Positions 1 through 9,132 are shown, numbered from the stretch's first letter. The stretch is DNA of 64,000 bases from Pontibacter sp. G13 (GCF_031851795.1 NZ_CP134696.1:7474911-7538910); one strand, 5' to 3'. Notes: generated from the sequence alone by a model not told the origin. Numbers and translations: made by a program.

Positions 1-1289
1 ATGGATTGTGGTGGTTTACCGGCCAAAGTGCTGCCATTTCCATCAGTGGAGGCTCCGGCGGTGGGGGCGGAACTCCGTCCGATTTGACAGATCTGAGCGC
101 GACGGTCACCAATTGTTCGACAGTTTCCCTGACATGGACAGATACCGATGGCGAGACTGCATATCGCATTCGCAGAAAGCTCCCAAGTGCTTCTGCCTAC
201 ACCAACTTGACCGATGTGGCGGCGGGTTCCACGTCCTACACGGACAATTCTGTTTCCGAAAACACGGATTATGTCTATATGGTTCGCCCCGTCGTGAATG
301 GGACTGCAGTGGCAACTTCCAATACCCCGACTGCTTCTGTGGGCGCATGCTCGGGAGGCGGAGGCGGCTCTCCAGTGGATTTGACCGACGTTGCCCTGAG
401 TGCGCCGACTTGCAACGCTGTCGTTGTGACTTGGACAGATGGCCCCGGTGAGACGGCTTATCGTATTCGTCGCAAAGTGACAGGAGGAGCGACCTTCACC
501 ACCTTGGGAGATGTTGCAGCGGACGCGGAGACCTACACGGACAATTCAGTAGTGGCTGGGACCAATTACACCTACCAAGTACGTCCAGTAGTCAGCGGAA
601 CGGCTGTAGCCAATTCCAACCAGCCCAGTATCGCGGTTCCAGCTTGTGGGACAGGAGCACCCATTCCGGGGCGCCTCGAAGCGGAAGATTATGATAGCCA
701 GAGCGGGATTCAGACCGAGAATACTACTGATACCGGAGGCGGACAAAATATAGGGTTCATTCAAAATGGCGATTATATCGAGTTTGATGTGTCGGTGGCA
801 TCCACGGGAAGCTACGACATCGATTTCCGCGTAGCGACCAATACCAGCGGCGGCACCATCCAGCTCAAGCAGGGATCTACCATCTTGGCCACACGGACGG
901 TTTCCAACACCGGAGGATGGCAATCGTGGTCTACGGTCAGCACCACTGCCAATCTCACGGCCGGAAATTACACCTTCCGCTTCGAGTTTGTGGGAGGTTC
1001 CGGTTTCTTGTTCAACCTCAATTGGATTGATTTTTCCACCAACAGCGGGAGTCGAAAAGCTCAGGCTCTGGATCAGCCTCAGTGGGTGTTGTTCCCGAAT
1101 CCGGTGACTGATTTCCTCCAAATCGAAGGAATAGAGTTTGGCGATGACGTGCTGGTTCAGATCTATAATCTGTCAGGCCAAGTCGTCCTTTCTCTTCCAG
1201 CAGCACACAAGCTGGATGTGGACCAGCTCGAAGCAGGCGTTTACTTGCTTCGCGTGGAGGGCATGACGGCCAAATTCTTCAAGCAATAG
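1..1289 (+). CDS. Secreted FN3-FN3-CBM6 protein with T9SS tail (5' end cut off)
   Basis: The reading frame is already open at the window edge, so the N-terminal, probably catalytic, part is missing. In order (numbered from position 6): Gly/Ser-rich linker (to about residue 25), two closely related fibronectin III-like modules of about 90 residues (each with GETAYRIRRK and YTDNSV motifs), a CBM6-type carbohydrate-binding module (about 220-345, beginning RLEAEDYD and ending NLNWIDF), and a T9SS type A sorting domain (about 355-427: LFPNPVTDFLQI, then GVYLLRV). Such proteins are exported to the cell surface by T9SS in Bacteroidota. The two GH16 genes downstream suggest an algal polysaccharide hydrolase, but the catalytic family cannot be read here. 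Confidence 0.85.
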   Translation, partial: GLWWFTGQSAAISISGGSGGGGGTPSDLTDLSATVTNCSTVSLTWTDTDGETAYRIRRKLPSASAYTNLTDVAAGSTSYTDNSVSENTDYVYMVRPVVNGTAVATSNTPTASVGACSGGGGGSPVDLTDVALSAPTCNAVVVTWTDGPGETAYRIRRKVTGGATFTTLGDVAADAETYTDNSVVAGTNYTYQVRPVVSGTAVANSNQPSIAVPACGTGAPIPGRLEAEDYDSQSGIQTENTTDTGGGQNIGFIQNGDYIEFDVSVASTGSYDIDFRVATNTSGGTIQLKQGSTILATRTVSNTGGWQSWSTVSTTANLTAGNYTFRFEFVGGSGFLFNLNWIDFSTNSGSRKAQALDQPQWVLFPNPVTDFLQIEGIEFGDDVLVQIYNLSGQVVLSLPAAHKLDVDQLEAGVYLLRVEGMTAKFFKQ

Positions 1290-1325
1290 GCATAGCAAAA
1301 GAGTTCGAGATAATCTTTTCCCGGG

Positions 1326-1360
1326 TCCCGTCTTTGACAATCGTCGAAGGCGGGATTTTT
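1326..1360 (+). terminator. Rho-independent terminator of the CBM6 gene
   Basis: Arms 1326-1338 and 1343-1355 pair over 13 positions with two G-U pairs around a 4-nt loop, followed directly by TTTTT. It lies 36 bp after the stop codon. Confidence 0.7.
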
Positions 1361-1453
1361 CATCATGCAGCAGAAAGTACTTCTCGGTGAAACCTGATAC
1401 ATCTAATTCCGAAAAACCTATCTTGTCCAGCCTAAATGAGATGAATTCCAATC

Positions 1454-1789
1454 ATGAAAAACTTATTTCTCGATGATATCCGCACGATCGAAATGGTCTA
1501 TGGCAAGGGGAGGGAAGGAGATTTTGACATCGTGAGGTCCTATGAAGCGTTCGTGGCATACATCCAAGCGCACGGACTCCCAGACTTCATCAGCTTTGAC
1601 AATGACCTCGGACTGGATCCCAACGGCGAGGTCGCACAGGACGGGTACGCCGCCGCCAAATGGCTCGTGTATGAATCGGGCCTAGACCTGCGCAATCTCC
1701 AGTTTCACGTCCATTCTGCCAATCCCGTAGCCGCTGAACAAATTCGCGGGCTATTGGGAAACTATATCCAATTTTTGAAATCAGAATAG
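1454..1789 (+). CDS. Small receiver-like protein, cyclic-phosphate processing receiver (cpRec) type
   Basis: 111 residues. It starts with the acidic pocket LFLDDIR, has a second acidic cluster SFDNDLG (about residues 48-54), DGYAAAKWL and a C-terminal FHVHSANP. This pattern resembles the stand-alone receiver-fold family that comparative genomics has linked to cyclic-phosphate and RNA-repair metabolism; it differs from a true response regulator by lacking the canonical phospho-Asp/Lys layout and an output domain. Family assignment is from memory of the motif. Function here is unknown; it sits alone between a T9SS protein and the GH16 pair, followed by an intergenic repeat. Confidence 0.6.
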   Translation: MKNLFLDDIRTIEMVYGKGREGDFDIVRSYEAFVAYIQAHGLPDFISFDNDLGLDPNGEVAQDGYAAAKWLVYESGLDLRNLQFHVHSANPVAAEQIRGLLGNYIQFLKSE

Positions 1790-1826
1790 ACGGAGGCGCT
1801 TGGCTATTGGGAGGCTCTGGGTATTT

Positions 1827-1980
1827 GTGGGCGTATCCCGGCGTGCTGGGCATTGAATTTCCTGCTGGACCACCTAGTCGCCGGGTCGGGTCCTTCCAGA
1901 CTCGGCTGTCGCCTCGGTCCCATCGCGAGCTCCGGGACGCTCCCGATGGTCGCCCTTCCAGACCCCTTACGCCGCACACG
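1827..1980 (+). repeat. Intergenic repeat D, copy 1
   Basis: This G+C-rich element begins GTGGGCGTATCCCG, contains CGGGTCGGGTCCTTCCAGACT and ends CCCTTACGCCG. It is closely similar to 4593-4745 and resembles the reverse complement of 23246-23475. Short open frames inside it are not genes. The rest of 1981-2192 is A-rich leader of the GH16 gene, with no other feature seen. Confidence 0.75.
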
Positions 1981-2192
1981 TCAGCCGCACAAGAGATCAT
2001 TTCCCCTTCAAATCCTTCTCTTTGAAAAAATCGATGAGCAAGAAAAGTGTGCTGCAAGGAATACAAATGTTCATGACCTTGCCACAAATGGATTCGGTGG
2101 AGGTTCGTTCAGGAATTCCGGATGATTCATTCGAAGCAAAAAAATCCATTTCAAAATCTTGGGACTTTCTTGGACAAAATCCCAAAAAATCC

Positions 2193-3098
2193 ATGCGTAT
2201 TTCTCTGCTTTTGTTGGCGGCATTGATTGCCGATGTTTCGTGGTCGCAAGCTCAGGATTGGGCCGATATTCCGGTTCCTGTGGAGGCCGGATCAGGCTTG
2301 CGATGGGAGCTCTTGGAAGATTTCTCCGACGACTTCAATTACGATTCGAAGACCGATTCCGCATTCGTCAGCAAGTGGAATGATCATTACCACAATCCCT
2401 GGAAAGGTCCCGGTTTGACGCATTTCGTTTCCGACCAATCAGAGATCCGTGGAGGCCATCTGGTCATCAAGGCTGCGCGTCGTGAAGGGACCGAACTGGT
2501 CAATTGTGGCGTAGTTACCTCCAAAAAGCAGATCCTCTATCCCATGTACACAGAGGCCCGAATCAAGGCCAGTAGCCTTGTGCTCTCCTCCAATTTCTGG
2601 ATGTTGAGCGAGGATGCCACGCGAGAGTTGGACATGGTGGAAGTGTACGGTACGGACCGCCCAGACCAGATTTGGCAGGCTTCCCACATGTCGACCAACT
2701 ACCATATCTTCGAACGGACCCCCCGCCAAATCATTCACAACTACAGCAATAGCGCTCACCACGCGCTTACCGGAAATGAGCCTTGGCGCGAGGAATTTCA
2801 CACGTTTGGCGTATACTGGAAAAGCCCGACCGAGATCACGTTCTACATCGACGGCGAACCCAAAAACTCCTTCTCCACAGAAAATATGGAGTCGTATGAT
2901 GAAAACTTCATCGACCGTCCGATGTACTTGATTATTGATACCGAAGATCATGACTGGCGCTCTTCACCCAAAAATGGGCAAGATCCTGTGATCGCCACGG
3001 ATGAAGAACTGAAGGATTCTTCCCGCAACAAAATGCGCGTGGATTGGGTGCGTACCTATCGGCCGGTACCCATCGGAAATGACGAAGTTTCCAACTAG
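2193..3098 (+). CDS. GH16 beta-agarase/porphyranase-like enzyme, no T9SS tail
   Basis: 301 residues from the ATG at 2193; an upstream in-frame start at 2022 would put 57 extra residues before the signal peptide. The chosen start aligns without gaps from residue 1 with the next gene, including the active site. Signal peptide MRISLLLLAALIADVSWSQA, then a GH16 domain with the catalytic motif ELDMVE (E145, D147, E150; nucleophile E145, acid/base E150 by family knowledge). The motifs HMSTNYHIFERT, FHTFGVYWKSP and DTEDHDWRS fit agar- or porphyran-acting GH16 subfamilies, which cleave beta-1,4 bonds of red-algal galactans. It ends right after the catalytic domain, so it is probably periplasmic or exported by another route. 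Exact substrate is not readable. Confidence 0.88.
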   Translation: MRISLLLLAALIADVSWSQAQDWADIPVPVEAGSGLRWELLEDFSDDFNYDSKTDSAFVSKWNDHYHNPWKGPGLTHFVSDQSEIRGGHLVIKAARREGTELVNCGVVTSKKQILYPMYTEARIKASSLVLSSNFWMLSEDATRELDMVEVYGTDRPDQIWQASHMSTNYHIFERTPRQIIHNYSNSAHHALTGNEPWREEFHTFGVYWKSPTEITFYIDGEPKNSFSTENMESYDENFIDRPMYLIIDTEDHDWRSSPKNGQDPVIATDEELKDSSRNKMRVDWVRTYRPVPIGNDEVSN

Positions 3099-3133
3099 TT
3101 TTTTGCTCCCAAAATAGCGGCAGCACATAGGAA

Positions 3134-3170
3134 GGGGAGCGGTGTAACATATCACCGTTCCCCAAATTTT
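3134..3170 (+). terminator. Probable terminator after first GH16 gene
   Basis: Arms 3134-3144 and 3153-3163 (11 bp with one G-U) with an 8-nt loop are followed by AAATTTTATG. It is 35 bp after the stop, implying that the two GH16 genes are transcribed separately. Confidence 0.55.
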
Positions 3171-3356
3171 ATGTGTCCAAAGTTCTATCACAAACGAGAT
3201 CGTCTAGATCTGGTCTAGTTTCGGCGACGGGTAATTTTTGGGTGAATGAAGGCTTTTGAGAAAATTAAATGGCGGTTGAAGCAGAAAGACGGCAAATAGT
3301 GCCATCGCTGACGCCCGTTTTCATGGCTTGAATCTTTATCGAAAACCTCATTTACC

Positions 3357-4511
3357 ATGCAATTCAAAACACTTCTACTCCTTGGCGCAGTCATCTGCGC
3401 TCAGCAGGTATTCGCTCAGGATTGGTCCGGACTTCCCGTGCCTCCCGATGCTGGAGCTGGAAACACTTGGGAGTTGTTGGAGGAGTTTTCAGACGACTTC
3501 AACTATTCCTCCAAGACCGATAGCATCTTCACCAGCAAATGGAATGATGACTATCACAACGGCTGGAATGGTCCCGGCTTGACGCATTTTGATCCCAATC
3601 AGTCCGAAATCACAGGCGGCAACTTGGTCATCATGGCAGCCAGACGCCCGAATACAAACAAAGTCAACTGTGGGGTGATCACCTCCAAGACGCAGGTGCA
3701 ATATCCTGTTTACACGGAAGCCCGCATCAAAGTCAGTAGCTTGGTGCTCTCTTCCAACTTCTGGATGCTCAGTCAAGACGACACGCGTGAGATTGATGTG
3801 ATCGAGGTATACGGCAGCGACCGTCCTGACCAGAGTTGGTTTGCCTCGCACATGTCCACCAATTATCACATATTCGAGCGGACCTCTACCCAGATTCTCA
3901 ACGATTTCAGCAATCAGCAGCACCATGCATTGCCCGGCAACGAGCCTTGGAGAAATGATTTCCACACCTTCGGCGTGTATTGGAAGAGCCCCACGGAGAT
4001 CACCTTCTATATCGACGGACAGGAGAAAAACACCTTCACGGAACAGAACATGGAAACCTATGACGGCAATTACATCGACCGTCCCATGTTCATGATCATC
4101 GACACCGAAGATCACGATTGGCGATCCAATCCCTCAAATGGTAACCCCCTTGTAGTGGCCACTGACGCAGAATTGGCAGATACCACCAAAAACAAGATGT
4201 TGGTGGACTGGGTACGCACCTATCGTCCCGTATCCGCTACAGGACTAGAAGATCATTTGCTTCCGGAGATTCAGCATATTGTCCTCTATCCAAATCCTGC
4301 GGGGAATATGCTGGCGATCTCAGGACTTGAGAATCAGCCCTATGAATTGATCGTTCAAGGTATTCATGGGCAGGAGTTTCTTCAATCTAAATGGCTGCCA
4401 AATGATCCCAGACAGCTTGATATCAGTAGTTTGCCATCAGGTCTTTACTTGCTCACCTTGAAAAGAGATGGTCTTCAGGCTACACTGAGGTTTTCCAAAA
4501 TGGGAGCTTGA
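3357..4511 (+). CDS. GH16 beta-agarase/porphyranase-like enzyme with T9SS tail
   Basis: 384 residues. Signal peptide to about residue 20 (QQVFAQ), GH16 domain to about residue 300 with catalytic motif EIDVIE (E145, D147, E150), then a T9SS type A sorting domain (VLYPNPAGNML, ending SGLYLLTL). The catalytic domain is a clear paralog of the preceding gene at the same residue numbering, so the pair arose by tandem duplication. The tail predicts secretion or surface display, so this copy probably acts outside the cell while its neighbour acts inside the envelope. No SusC/SusD pair is visible in the window, so this is not a complete polysaccharide-utilisation locus. Confidence 0.9.
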   Translation: MQFKTLLLLGAVICAQQVFAQDWSGLPVPPDAGAGNTWELLEEFSDDFNYSSKTDSIFTSKWNDDYHNGWNGPGLTHFDPNQSEITGGNLVIMAARRPNTNKVNCGVITSKTQVQYPVYTEARIKVSSLVLSSNFWMLSQDDTREIDVIEVYGSDRPDQSWFASHMSTNYHIFERTSTQILNDFSNQQHHALPGNEPWRNDFHTFGVYWKSPTEITFYIDGQEKNTFTEQNMETYDGNYIDRPMFMIIDTEDHDWRSNPSNGNPLVVATDAELADTTKNKMLVDWVRTYRPVSATGLEDHLLPEIQHIVLYPNPAGNMLAISGLENQPYELIVQGIHGQEFLQSKWLPNDPRQLDISSLPSGLYLLTLKRDGLQATLRFSKMGA

Positions 4512-4592
4512 TCTTTGGAGGAAAGAGATTTCATCTGGATTCCAGAATTTATTTTAGGCAAAATTTGGTGGATCATGAGAACTAGATAATGG

Positions 4593-4745
4593 TGGGCGTA
4601 TCCCGCCGTGTAGGGCGTGTTGGGCTCTTCCAAGCAGGGAGAGCCGGCGGGTCGGGCCCTTCCAGACTCGGCTAGCGCCTCGGTCCCTCCGCGAGCTTCG
4701 GGACGCTCCTGATAGTCGCCCTTTCAGGCCCCTTACGCCGCGCAA
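4593..4745 (+). repeat. Intergenic repeat D, copy 2
   Basis: Shares GTGGGCGTATCCCG, CGGGTCGGGCCCTTCCAGACT and CCCTTACGCCG with copy 1 at 1827-1980; the middle differs by small insertions. With the terminator at 4823-4862 it accounts for most of the 380 bp without a gene. Confidence 0.75.
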
Positions 4746-4822
4746 GCCATCCGCACCTGGGTGAATGATGACCCGCTACAATAGGTAGCCTTCATGGCTG
4801 TGAGTCCAGACCGATCCATAGA

Positions 4823-4862
4823 AAAATCAGACGGGTCGCCATCTTTTTTGGCGACCCGTCTG
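4823..4862 (-). terminator. Terminator of the acyltransferase gene
   Basis: Perfect 13-bp stem (4828-4840 with 4850-4862), 9-nt loop, followed on the minus strand by ATTTTTC. It lies 30 bp past the stop of the minus-strand gene. Confidence 0.85.
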
Positions 4863-4892
4863 AATGAATGATCATAGAAGAAGGGACATTGT

Positions 4893-5891
4893 CTAGACCT
4901 TCTTGGACAATAACTGGCTCGGACGTTCCACCAACTTCCAAACGATGTAGGCTGTAATGGTGGCAAGGATCACTCCCACAGTTATGACCAGAAATTTCTC
5001 CCAAGCTTCTGTAGTTCTATGAGACATGAAATTTATGAATCGAGCGCCTATCAGTGAGTGAAATAGATACAGTGAATAGGAAATCTTTCCGAAGAACCTA
5101 CCTCCCTTGGTGGTGAGGTAAGGGAAGAAATGAATGACGGCTATTGCAACCGTAGCCAAACCTATATCTACCCATTCAATTTTGGAAACAGTCAAGCACA
5201 TGACTATACTGAGGATACCCGCTGCCAGAAATTCCCGCAAAGAAAAATGCTTGGTAAGGAACATGGCATAAAAAATCCCCAATCCGAAGTAGGGAGCCCA
5301 TCGTGGAAAAAAGGAAACCTTTACTGGGAATATCAGCGGGATCCCAATGACGATGAGGGCAAATAGCCACTTGAGGACAGGTTTCTTGCTCATCACCAAA
5401 GGAAATAAGATGGCAAGAAATAGATAGTATTGGAATTCGATAGAGAGGGTCCAATATACCGGTAATACCCATTTTGCATCTGAAACGAAGGGTACTAAAT
5501 ATCCAAAGTGGAGAAATATATCGCGAAGGGAAGGGGAGAGGTCGACCTGAACGGCAGATGGGAAATAATTCCGGGCAAAAAGGAACAAGATTCCAAGTGC
5601 CAATGAGACCAAAAATGGGGGCTCAATCCGAGCAAATCGCCTTAAAAGGAACTTCCCGATCTTGGGTAGCTGATAGGAAGCTTTGATCATCGATAGCGGA
5701 ATGACAATCCCTGATATGATAAAGAATAGCTGAACTCCCTTTCTCCCAAAATGGAAAATGTCTAGCACCCACTCAGTTTGGATGTAGTCAGTGGTGGTAT
5801 ACACAAAGTGATAAAGTACTACAGAAAGAGCGGCAATACCCCGAAAGTCGTGAATGACGGGGATTTCAAAGGATTTTTTTTCCAGAGACAT
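4893..5891 (-). CDS. Acyltransferase 3 family membrane protein (OafA/YrhL type)
   Basis: 332 residues with about ten hydrophobic segments. The N-terminus IHDFRGIAALSVVLYHF carries the family's R-G-I-A and the essential H, followed by GVQLFFIISGIV and LLRRFARIEPPF, all diagnostic of acyltransferase 3. These enzymes transfer acetyl or other acyl groups across the inner membrane to sugars, O-antigen or exopolysaccharide. No polysaccharide synthesis genes adjoin it, so the acceptor is unknown. Single-gene unit with its own terminator. Confidence 0.88.
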   Translation of the reverse strand: MSLEKKSFEIPVIHDFRGIAALSVVLYHFVYTTTDYIQTEWVLDIFHFGRKGVQLFFIISGIVIPLSMIKASYQLPKIGKFLLRRFARIEPPFLVSLALGILFLFARNYFPSAVQVDLSPSLRDIFLHFGYLVPFVSDAKWVLPVYWTLSIEFQYYLFLAILFPLVMSKKPVLKWLFALIVIGIPLIFPVKVSFFPRWAPYFGLGIFYAMFLTKHFSLREFLAAGILSIVMCLTVSKIEWVDIGLATVAIAVIHFFPYLTTKGGRFFGKISYSLYLFHSLIGARFINFMSHRTTEAWEKFLVITVGVILATITAYIVWKLVERPSQLLSKKV

Positions 5892-6151
5892 AAGGGCCGA
5901 GATAGTTAGCGGGTGGTGATGACGCGATTTTTCGAATCAGGCGATCTGAATAAATTAAGCACCGCGATGTAGATTTTAATTATGGGGCAATATATAAAAT
6001 CCTTGAATACATTAAGGATCCGAAAAGTATAAAATCCAAGAAGGGAGACCTTCACTAATCGGTTGGAAAGAAGGATGCCTTATTGGGTTTTAGGAGTTTT
6101 TTGGCTTGAGTACCAAGTGTGTGATTGGTTACTTCCCCAAAAGGGAAGCTC

Positions 6152-7033
6152 ATGAAGGAAAAATCCGCTTTGTATGTATCGGTCATGTTCGCCTCGCTGT
6201 TTGCTGTGATGGGAGTTGTATTCGGCATTGCCATCCAATCCAGCATGGTGATGTTCGATGGCATTTACTCTTCCATCAGCGTCGTGCTGTCGATCCTATC
6301 GGTGGTGGTATTGGGGATTGTGGTCTCAAGCGAAGAAGATGAAGCCTTTCCATTCGGCAAGTGGCATTTCGAGCCTGCGCTCGTGGTGTTCAAGTCGCTG
6401 GTGATTGTAGGGTTGTGCCTCTATTCGATGTCCCAAGCGATTTCCGATCTGCTCAGCGGAGGAAACGAAGTCGATGCCGGATGGGCGATGCTCTATGCAG
6501 GAGTTTCGACAGCCCTTTGTCTAGCGGTATTTCTTTATCTCAAGTTCCAAAACCGGAAGCTCAATTCCAGTTTACTCAAAGCCGAGACTGATCAATGGCT
6601 AGGGGACACCCTCCTGAGTTTGGGGGTAATGATCGGATTTGGCGTTTCCCTCGCAATGCGTGGGACTCCTTGGGAGGGGCTGATCCCCTATACAGATCCC
6701 TTCATGGTCATAGTGGCTTCCCTACTTTTTATTTCCTTTCCGATGGGTTCTCTGCTGCAGGGATTCCGTCAATTGCTTTTTTTCCGAACGGATCGTCAAT
6801 TGTCCGGCAAGGTCAAAGACCAAATCGCTCAGATTGCAGAAGAAATGAAAGCCTCCTACAAAATTCACCTCGTCAAGATCGGTCGCGAAACTTTTCTAGA
6901 GGTGAATTTCAAGGTTGCCGATCGCTCCTTTTCTGTGAGGGAAATGGATCAGCTCCGGTCACAAATTGCAGCGGGAATAGAAGGGGATCTATGGTTGAAT
7001 ATGAGCATCACATCCGAGCAAAAGTGGATGTGA
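6152..7033 (+). CDS. Cation diffusion facilitator (CDF) family transporter
   Basis: 293 residues from the ATG at 6152 (a TTG at 6125 is possible). Six membrane segments; the first has the CDF-type FDGIYSSISVVLSIL and the later AETDQWLGDTLLSLGV supplies the second metal-site region, with a cytoplasmic C-terminal domain from about residue 215. CDF proteins export Zn, Fe, Mn or Co in exchange for protons. The usual HxxxD/DxxxD pair is D(GIYS) and D(QWLGD) here, so the metal specificity is uncertain. No regulator adjoins it. Confidence 0.85.
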   Translation: MKEKSALYVSVMFASLFAVMGVVFGIAIQSSMVMFDGIYSSISVVLSILSVVVLGIVVSSEEDEAFPFGKWHFEPALVVFKSLVIVGLCLYSMSQAISDLLSGGNEVDAGWAMLYAGVSTALCLAVFLYLKFQNRKLNSSLLKAETDQWLGDTLLSLGVMIGFGVSLAMRGTPWEGLIPYTDPFMVIVASLLFISFPMGSLLQGFRQLLFFRTDRQLSGKVKDQIAQIAEEMKASYKIHLVKIGRETFLEVNFKVADRSFSVREMDQLRSQIAAGIEGDLWLNMSITSEQKWM

Positions 7034-7167
7034 GAAGGCGATTTGTCGGGATAGTTCCTCCCGAGGGATAATAAAATGATAATTTCAGGGTGTCAAACTT
7101 CAAACTTTTCGAATGAGGGATTATCCATTTTTCCAAGTCTTCGGCATCATTCAATCATCGAAATTTC

Positions 7168-7812
7168 ATGACCTTTACCCGTAAAAATCGACAGTCTTGG
7201 TTCTTCCTTTTTCTCCCTGTTTTGGCAGGAGCAATCGGGTTGGCCTATGTGAGCTATCTTTCCCCTTCACGGTCTTATCAATTTTTCGGAATCGGATTTG
7301 GGGGTTGGTTGGCTTGGTCCAGTATCCAGACGATGTGGTTCACCCGCAAGCAGATTTACCAAATTGAATTTTTGCCGGAGGAAGTGAAAATCGAATTGCT
7401 CACTGGGAAGCGACTCTCGATTCCCAATGAGGAGTTCCGCTATGGACTGGAGTTCAAGAAGCGATTTCAGCCCGTTCGCCGCATCCAGATCCTCCAAAAA
7501 AAGCACAAGAGGTTGGCATCTGCCAAGACGATTGGTACGCTGAGGGTCCGAGACTGGGACGGACAAATGCTCGACATGGCCAGATACCTCGTAAATAGCT
7601 CCTTCAATCGAAAGAACTTCAATCCTCCATCACGAGGGTTGGGGAATGTTTTTGGGCTATTCCAAATGCTGCTCAGACTGGTGGGGTTGATCCTAGATTT
7701 CACCCACGATGGGGTGATCACCACCGCTGCAGAATTGATGTTGCTCGATGAGGATCAGCAAAAAAAGGACAAAGCCAACGCCGAGGAGCGATTTCATAAA
7801 AAGCTTCTCTGA
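7168..7812 (+). CDS. Unknown membrane protein with PH-like core
   Basis: 214 residues. Two hydrophobic segments near the N-terminus (about 12-30 and 38-55) are followed by a beta-rich region (YQIEFLPEEVKIELLTGKRLSIP) that resembles bacterial PH-like membrane proteins, and a basic C-terminus. I do not recognise a named family. It is followed after 69 bp by another unknown gene on the same strand, so the two may be co-transcribed. Confidence 0.6.
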   Translation: MTFTRKNRQSWFFLFLPVLAGAIGLAYVSYLSPSRSYQFFGIGFGGWLAWSSIQTMWFTRKQIYQIEFLPEEVKIELLTGKRLSIPNEEFRYGLEFKKRFQPVRRIQILQKKHKRLASAKTIGTLRVRDWDGQMLDMARYLVNSSFNRKNFNPPSRGLGNVFGLFQMLLRLVGLILDFTHDGVITTAAELMLLDEDQQKKDKANAEERFHKKLL

Positions 7813-7881
7813 ACATCCCATTTTCCCTAATTTTGAATTTTTTGCCCTTCCATCCAATCTTGAATCTACCTACTGCACCCC

Positions 7882-8664
7882 ATGGAACCTTCCCAGGTTT
7901 TAAATTCCCTTCGTCCCGTTGAAGCCTATTTGATCATTTCCAAAGGGCGGGGATCAGAATCGGATCTGTACCGTATGGTCGTCCTGCAACTGTTTTTGAA
8001 AGGCGCATTGGCATTCGAAGTCACTCGTAGAAGACCCGCTTCCCAAGCTCCCCTCATGACGTATCACCTCCTCAGTCGTGGACCCAATTATGAGGGATTC
8101 CAAGCTACCCGACCAGAACGAATGTTTTTGGAGCCCTTTCGTCATGATCCGATTCTACTGGAAATGAAGCGATTTTCCAGAAAGATAAGTTCACTTAAAC
8201 CGCCCTTGGAGGAGTTCATTTGGATGATGGCCGAGGCCCCAAGTTTGGCTGGTATGGCATATTCCAGTTACCTCTTTCCTTACTGGCCTACTTTTGCGGG
8301 ACGGAGGCTAGGGAAGTCATTAAAGAATTACCTCCTCTATCAACAAAGGATGCTGAATTCAAATTCTATCCCTCCGCGCAAAAAGCAAGCAATACTTTCT
8401 CGACTTGGGAACCACCTGGTGTTGATGGAAGATCTAGACTTCAGGAAGTTGGCGGATATCTTCGGCGAAATGGACAGGCATTCCTCTACAACTGAAATTC
8501 CCAGATACTTAACTGAATATTTCAAACACTCATCAGGTTCCTTTCATCAATTTTTTGAATTGTTGGACCGTCTCAATTTCTTTCTAAATCAATTGGATTA
8601 TATGCCAAAAAGGGTCCCCAGAGGTTCTGGGCCTTCTTCATTTGAAGGGTATTCGATTTCTTAG
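7882..8664 (+). CDS. Unknown protein
   Basis: 260 residues starting at an ATG (CCATGGAACC). It is predicted soluble and mostly helical, rich in Arg, Leu and Phe, with no signal peptide. No family motif recognised. Length, start and spacing support a real gene; its job may be linked to the membrane protein just upstream. Confidence 0.6.
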   Translation: MEPSQVLNSLRPVEAYLIISKGRGSESDLYRMVVLQLFLKGALAFEVTRRRPASQAPLMTYHLLSRGPNYEGFQATRPERMFLEPFRHDPILLEMKRFSRKISSLKPPLEEFIWMMAEAPSLAGMAYSSYLFPYWPTFAGRRLGKSLKNYLLYQQRMLNSNSIPPRKKQAILSRLGNHLVLMEDLDFRKLADIFGEMDRHSSTTEIPRYLTEYFKHSSGSFHQFFELLDRLNFFLNQLDYMPKRVPRGSGPSSFEGYSIS

Positions 8665-8679
8665 TCCGGATTGACTATG

Positions 8680-8868
8680 GGCCGGATTACGCACGGGCCA
8701 ATCCACCGGCCGGAATCCACTTCAGCGACAAAATTGCGTCATGCCGGACAAGCGCTCCCGCCCATGATAGGCTGGGGAAGAGGCTCCCGAATTTGCATGG
8801 AAGTTAGGAGGAGCCATGCGCAGATCCTGTATCTCACGCCTCGTGCATGTAGGGTCTTGTCTTTTGCC
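8680..8868. repeat. Intergenic repeat B, copy 1
   Basis: Matches 11401-11588 over about 185 bp with scattered differences (shared GCCGGATTACGC, TCATGCCGGACAAGCGCTCC, GATAGGCTGGGGAAGAGG, AGTTAGGAGGAGCCATGCGC). It contains small inverted repeats (GGCTCC...GGAGCC and GCATGG...CCATGC) and no protein I can support. Confidence 0.8.
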
Positions 8869-8900
8869 AAGCACGAGCATGATGTCTTTTTTAGTAGAGG

Positions 8901-8990
8901 AGTGTTTGGGGGAGGAAAAAATACCTTGGGTAAATGATCCTATGGGTTGGGAATTTCTTGTTTTCGTAATAGGGGGGGCTTGGTTTGAGG
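8901..8990. repeat. Intergenic repeat C, copy 1
   Basis: Similar to 20091-20180: TGTTTGGGGG, then A-rich, GGGTAAATGAT, GGGAATTTCTTGTTTTCG and a G-run. Both copies are followed within about 100 bp by a long perfect hairpin. Confidence 0.65.
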
Positions 8991-9091
8991 GGTGGGGGGG
9001 CAGCCATTGAACATACCCGAATCCGAATGCCTGTTTACGTGGCCTCAGGGGTCAACAATATTGAGAATCACTCCAATTCCCAAAGTTTAAT

Positions 9092-9132
9092 ATTGGCACA
9101 GCGACGGGAAATTAAACCGTCGCTGTGCCAAT
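9092..9132. repeat. Perfect 16-bp inverted repeat (hairpin)
   Basis: Arms 9092-9107 and 9117-9132 pair perfectly around the 9-nt loop GAAATTAAA. There is no U-tract on either side, 10 bp past the stop of the minus-strand gene that ends at 9142. It may act as a 3'-end stabiliser or poor terminator. Confidence 0.75.

Noticed and set aside
7046..7070. Small hairpin TCGGGA...TCCCGA after the CDF gene as terminator.
   Set aside because: Six base pairs and no U-run.
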